Source of the DNA: Burkholderia sp. BCC0506
Lineage (GTDB): Bacteria; Pseudomonadota; Gammaproteobacteria; Burkholderiales; Burkholderiaceae
Reading direction: 5' to 3'
DNA: 64,000 bases
Assembly (NCBI RefSeq): GCF_902833145.1
Contig: NZ_CADFEN010000007.1
Coordinates: forward strand, 265,456 to 329,455
The position numbers and the translations under genes were made by a program. Of this stretch, positions 62,101-64,000 are shown piece by piece; the stretch's first letter is position 1, and the number at the start of each line of letters is the position of its first letter. Under the pieces are notes generated by a model. The model had not been told where the DNA came from. It ran no database searches and was given only the letters and a program-made list of their open reading frames with translations.

Positions 62101-64000
62101 TGCCGTAGCGCGTGACCGCTTCGACGATCGAGCCCGACACGTACGCGGGCTGGTACGGCGCGAGTGCGATCGGTTTGGGCGGCGGCGCGGCAGGCGCGGC
62201 GGCGGCCCTGGCCGGTGCGCCGGCGGCCGGCTGCGTTCGCTGGGTGCCGCGCGCGGCCTGCCTGCCTTTGCGACCTTTTCGGCCAGCCTTGCCGCCTTTG
62301 CCCGCTTGCGGGCCGGCGCCGCTTGGGGGCGCGGCGGGCGGGGACGCCGCCGCTGCCGGCTGCGCGGCTTGCAGCGCGGCCGCCTTGAGCGCGGCCGCGC
62401 GCGGCTCGAATACGTCGGGGGCGAGCCTCGACAGCAGGAAATGCTGATTGCCGCCATACGGCCCGCGGCCGATCGTCGCCCGCTCCAGCGGCAGGCCGGC
62501 GTTGTCCGGGTCGCGAAACTGGCCGACGTCGTCGTACCAGCGCACCGTGCCGTTCTCCACCGCGATGAGGCCGGTCAGCGACCCGGTCAGCACATCGGTG
62601 ACCGTGCCTTCGTGGTCGTACACGTACACGTAGTGCCCGTCGGGAATCTTGCCCATCTCGAGCGCGCGTTTCAGCTCGTCCGCGTGGTGCGCGTTGAAGT
62701 CGAGCGCGCTGTCCGCCGTCGTCGGGAGGATGTCGGGCAGGTCGGCCTCGGCTGCCGCGCGGTTCTGGCGCCGCAGCGACGGATGCAGGCTCCCGAGCCA
62801 GCGCTGCACGTACGCGTCCGGCTTCGACAGCGGTGCCTTCGGCTTGCCGATCGGGCGGCGCATCTTCGCGGGCGCGAAGCCGCCGTAGCTTTCGACGACG
62901 TCGTGCGCGACCCTCGTGACGAAGAACTTCACGCCGCGCCGCCCGCCGGGCAGCGCCCGGAAGCGGCGCCGGAACGCGGCGGCGAGCTCGCGCGATTCGA
63001 TCGTGGCGTCGCCGAGCGACGTCGTTTCGACGTAGGTCCATTTCCCCGCGGCGTCGCGTGTCGCGTAGCCGAGCACGGTGCCGGTCTCGCATTCGACCGC
63101 ATAGACCGTCGTTCCCGCATCGGGATCGTGTCGCGCCGCCGGCTTCGGTCGGTAGAAGCGCGGCGCGCTGTCGAGCTGGTGCACGTTGTCGACGACCTGC
63201 GCGTCGACACCCGCATCCGACGGCTCGACGTCCCACGCGCGGCGTTCGCCGAAATACGCGTCGATGCGCGCGGCGCCGCCGAACTTGCGCAACTCGGCGA
63301 GCGCGACGGGCGACACGTAGTAGTCGTACTTCGCGCGGCTCGCGGCGCCTTTGTCCTTCAGCGCGAGAAACGCGTCCTGCAACAGGTGCGGATCGACGTC
63401 GTCCGATGCCCCCGTCTTGTCGACGAACTTGCCCTGCGCGTTGGTCCGGAAGCTCGCGATGAATTCGGGCTGCGGGTGGATCGCGTCGCGCCGGTCGGCG
63501 GGGCGGTCGGTGCGCAGCGCGATCAGCACGTGCGCGTCGGGGCCGAACGCCGCCTTCATCGCGTCGATGCTGTCGAGCTGGTCGCCGTCGACGCGCAGCA
63601 GGTCGCGCTTGCCGTGCGACGCGAGCAGGTCGAGCGCGCGCTGTTCGCGCTTGGCGGCCCGGCGCGCGGCGAGCCCGCGCGCGGGCCGCGGCGCGGGGGC
63701 AGCCGGCGCGGCCATTTCGCGCGGTACGCCGCCGGCCTGCATGCGCGCGATCCGGCTCGCGTAGTAGTCGCGATAGGTCGCGTAGCCGGGCACCGACGGC
63801 TCGGCGTCGCCGAACGCATCCGCGAGCCGGCGCAGGCCGGCTTCGTCGCCGGGCATCACGCGATCGGCTTCGCGCGCGATCGCGTCGGGCAGGCGCACAT
63901 CCTTCGAGATGTCGATGCCCGTGTCGTCGATCAGCTCGCGGCGCACCGCGAACGCGTTCGCCTGCGCACGCGCTTCGGCCGTCAGCGCGCGGTCGACCAG
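59165..64000 (-). CDS. Giant multidomain protein of unknown function, N-terminus beyond window
   Basis: More than 1,610 residues are visible and the frame is open to the right edge; the first possible internal start (GTG 63946) is probably not the true one. Reading from the N-terminal side: an uncharacterised Arg/Ala-rich region; a Lys/Arg/Ala/Pro linker (about bases 62170-62400); a globular part with LTFHGSD and VGLSWGTHGDDF that recalls a degenerate TIM-barrel amidohydrolase; then a stretch with several hydrophobic segments (bases about 60450-60520 and 59550-60040), a Pro/Ser tandem linker (about 59385-59530) and a C-terminal LysM-like domain (DGDSLWVIADQHRQ to NLTIGTPLIVG). No signal peptide can be judged. 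Convergent with asnB, 28 bp apart, beside the T3SS. Confidence 0.85.
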   Translation of the reverse strand: MVDRALTAEARAQANAFAVRRELIDDTGIDISKDVRLPDAIAREADRVMPGDEAGLRRLADAFGDAEPSVPGYATYRDYYASRIARMQAGGVPREMAAPAAPAPRPARGLAARRAAKREQRALDLLASHGKRDLLRVDGDQLDSIDAMKAAFGPDAHVLIALRTDRPADRRDAIHPQPEFIASFRTNAQGKFVDKTGASDDVDPHLLQDAFLALKDKGAASRAKYDYYVSPVALAELRKFGGAARIDAYFGERRAWDVEPSDAGVDAQVVDNVHQLDSAPRFYRPKPAARHDPDAGTTVYAVECETGTVLGYATRDAAGKWTYVETTSLGDATIESRELAAAFRRRFRALPGGRRGVKFFVTRVAHDVVESYGGFAPAKMRRPIGKPKAPLSKPDAYVQRWLGSLHPSLRRQNRAAAEADLPDILPTTADSALDFNAHHADELKRALEMGKIPDGHYVYVYDHEGTVTDVLTGSLTGLIAVENGTVRWYDDVGQFRDPDNAGLPLERATIGRGPYGGNQHFLLSRLAPDVFEPRAAALKAAALQAAQPAAAASPPAAPPSGAGPQAGKGGKAGRKGRKGRQAARGTQRTQPAAGAPARAAAAPAAPPPKPIALAPYQPAYVSGSIVEAVTRYGNAKIADFASTLERLTEWGKRDVGRKEGNGLTFTDPPKAILADAVLAKKIFGTLHMWREASSLHPHGAFTRVPARHNLFMRGAQWIGAARSTDRKLIRQYVKLAAHAALTDLSDRFVPMSRSFSLRDDPEQMKRYIKRYGGALPAVALQVDPYSLAAAMGALQDPGFIQRAKRFGDPAGARYDDETATLTRTAADGTQHTLELDDLAHLHKWLTAASEYGFLLRIEAAPSRPRVSLEDGHAMAGTNNGYAEMRRIGEALEQWAEHNGGKPSPLVLLTFHGSDAVLEPVPGEGHAALLDAILSREQLDWVHVGLSWGTHGDDFIANADLTRALAAKIADYRKNAPEKFARLHGGDALTRVFEPVGAQDFANQQRFLFSEIERIAKQAHRMSDAEIAELRDALYEGNTSTLLNLARRATNEASQTHWNDKAPHNRLAERAHEAGRQWLDRYRDSVPERPPLASVSAADSHEYWASVTGRKALQYDASLPIGAARKAIAQPDTPSATMDEASARVNALRVHRLSKDPADLRKAKIAGGIVLGASGAIGLGAWVHRLDTTALGNTSASFLLASRLGRVFQVMHQGAIRSLQSGDPRAAVAALTSLGTTLARQFNSTTHDYGAHRLAQLEAAVRHAQAKATQYVEQYRQGTMSFDDAKTNITALAEDVLTQMQGFVGGTSLQQLHAGNPRSRLGITARAGMTVASVATVASGVLKTFYPTHPLTALDVATGWTAIASGVIGTAYAGTSLLMVSRRVNADKRSRVVRLLDSTGDLASVALGGLSAVSQWRQGDYDLAIATGTMTSLLLAGRLNTHFPNATSFVKKIPTAVVMIPVAAYGYKFAIGIAPVVGGFFNWLFGGGSSQSNVAPGASPNASPSASPSAPPSPSASASPSQPQPSPGMPSNPPSPSNTPQPYIVVDGDSLWVIADQHRQSLLDAAHVSRADQQAMTRGEQDARALKEIVQLNPSVARDPGNLTIGTPLIVG

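Overview
The window is high-GC DNA with strong third-position G/C bias. Its gene content (BapA-type adhesin with a type I exporter, a compact type III secretion locus, LuxR solos, an OprB-type porin beside a trehalase) points to a Burkholderia, most likely a Burkholderia cepacia complex member. The accessory flavour would suit the second chromosome. Both the genus and the replicon are inferences from protein character; no rRNA, tRNA, CRISPR array or insertion sequence was seen.

Layout. (1) 1-12.7 kb: the 3' part of a giant repetitive adhesin, followed on the same strand by its TolC-like outer membrane channel, ABC transporter and HlyD-type adaptor, which together form a type I secretion module for surface adhesion or biofilm. 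(2) 12.7-13.5 kb: a small coupled DUF488/DUF2945 pair. (3) 13.7-17.1 kb: a putrescine-type gamma-glutamylation set (FAD amine oxidase, XRE-cupin regulator, glutamine synthetase-like ligase). (4) 17.1-19.7 kb: acetyltransferase, LprI-like protein, cell-wall amidase and SRPBCC protein, all leftward. (5) 19.8-22.4 kb: a two-gene NAD salvage operon (NMN adenylyltransferase-Nudix and nicotinamide phosphoribosyltransferase) behind a clear sigma70 promoter. (6) 22.4-32.0 kb: a MocR regulator divergent from an EamA exporter with a visible shared operator; lysA divergent from a LysR regulator; assorted housekeeping enzymes. (7) 32-38.5 kb: a probable small RNA with a strong terminator, an MFS drug exporter, a TetR regulator with a clear operator, a periplasmic (possibly lipoprotein) trehalase and, convergent to it, a carbohydrate porin. 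(8) 38.5-41.5 kb: a long leader carrying a strong promoter, two short ORFs and a large hairpin, leading to an atypical NRAMP transporter. (9) 41.6-64 kb: two divergent LuxR-type autoinducer-binding regulators, a compact T3SS operon (sctV-S-C-D-small gene-I-J-K-L-N-O-T-U), a class-B asparagine synthetase, and a giant leftward protein that runs off the right edge.

The most unusual items are these. The T3SS switch protein SctU lacks the NPTH autocleavage motif. sctQ, sctR, sctP, a recognisable needle gene and a translocon are absent from the visible T3SS locus. A giant multidomain protein of unknown function sits next to the T3SS. The NRAMP transporter has lost the residues that define Mn/Fe selectivity and has an unusually long structured leader. 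A terminator-bounded small RNA candidate lies at 32.1-32.36 kb.
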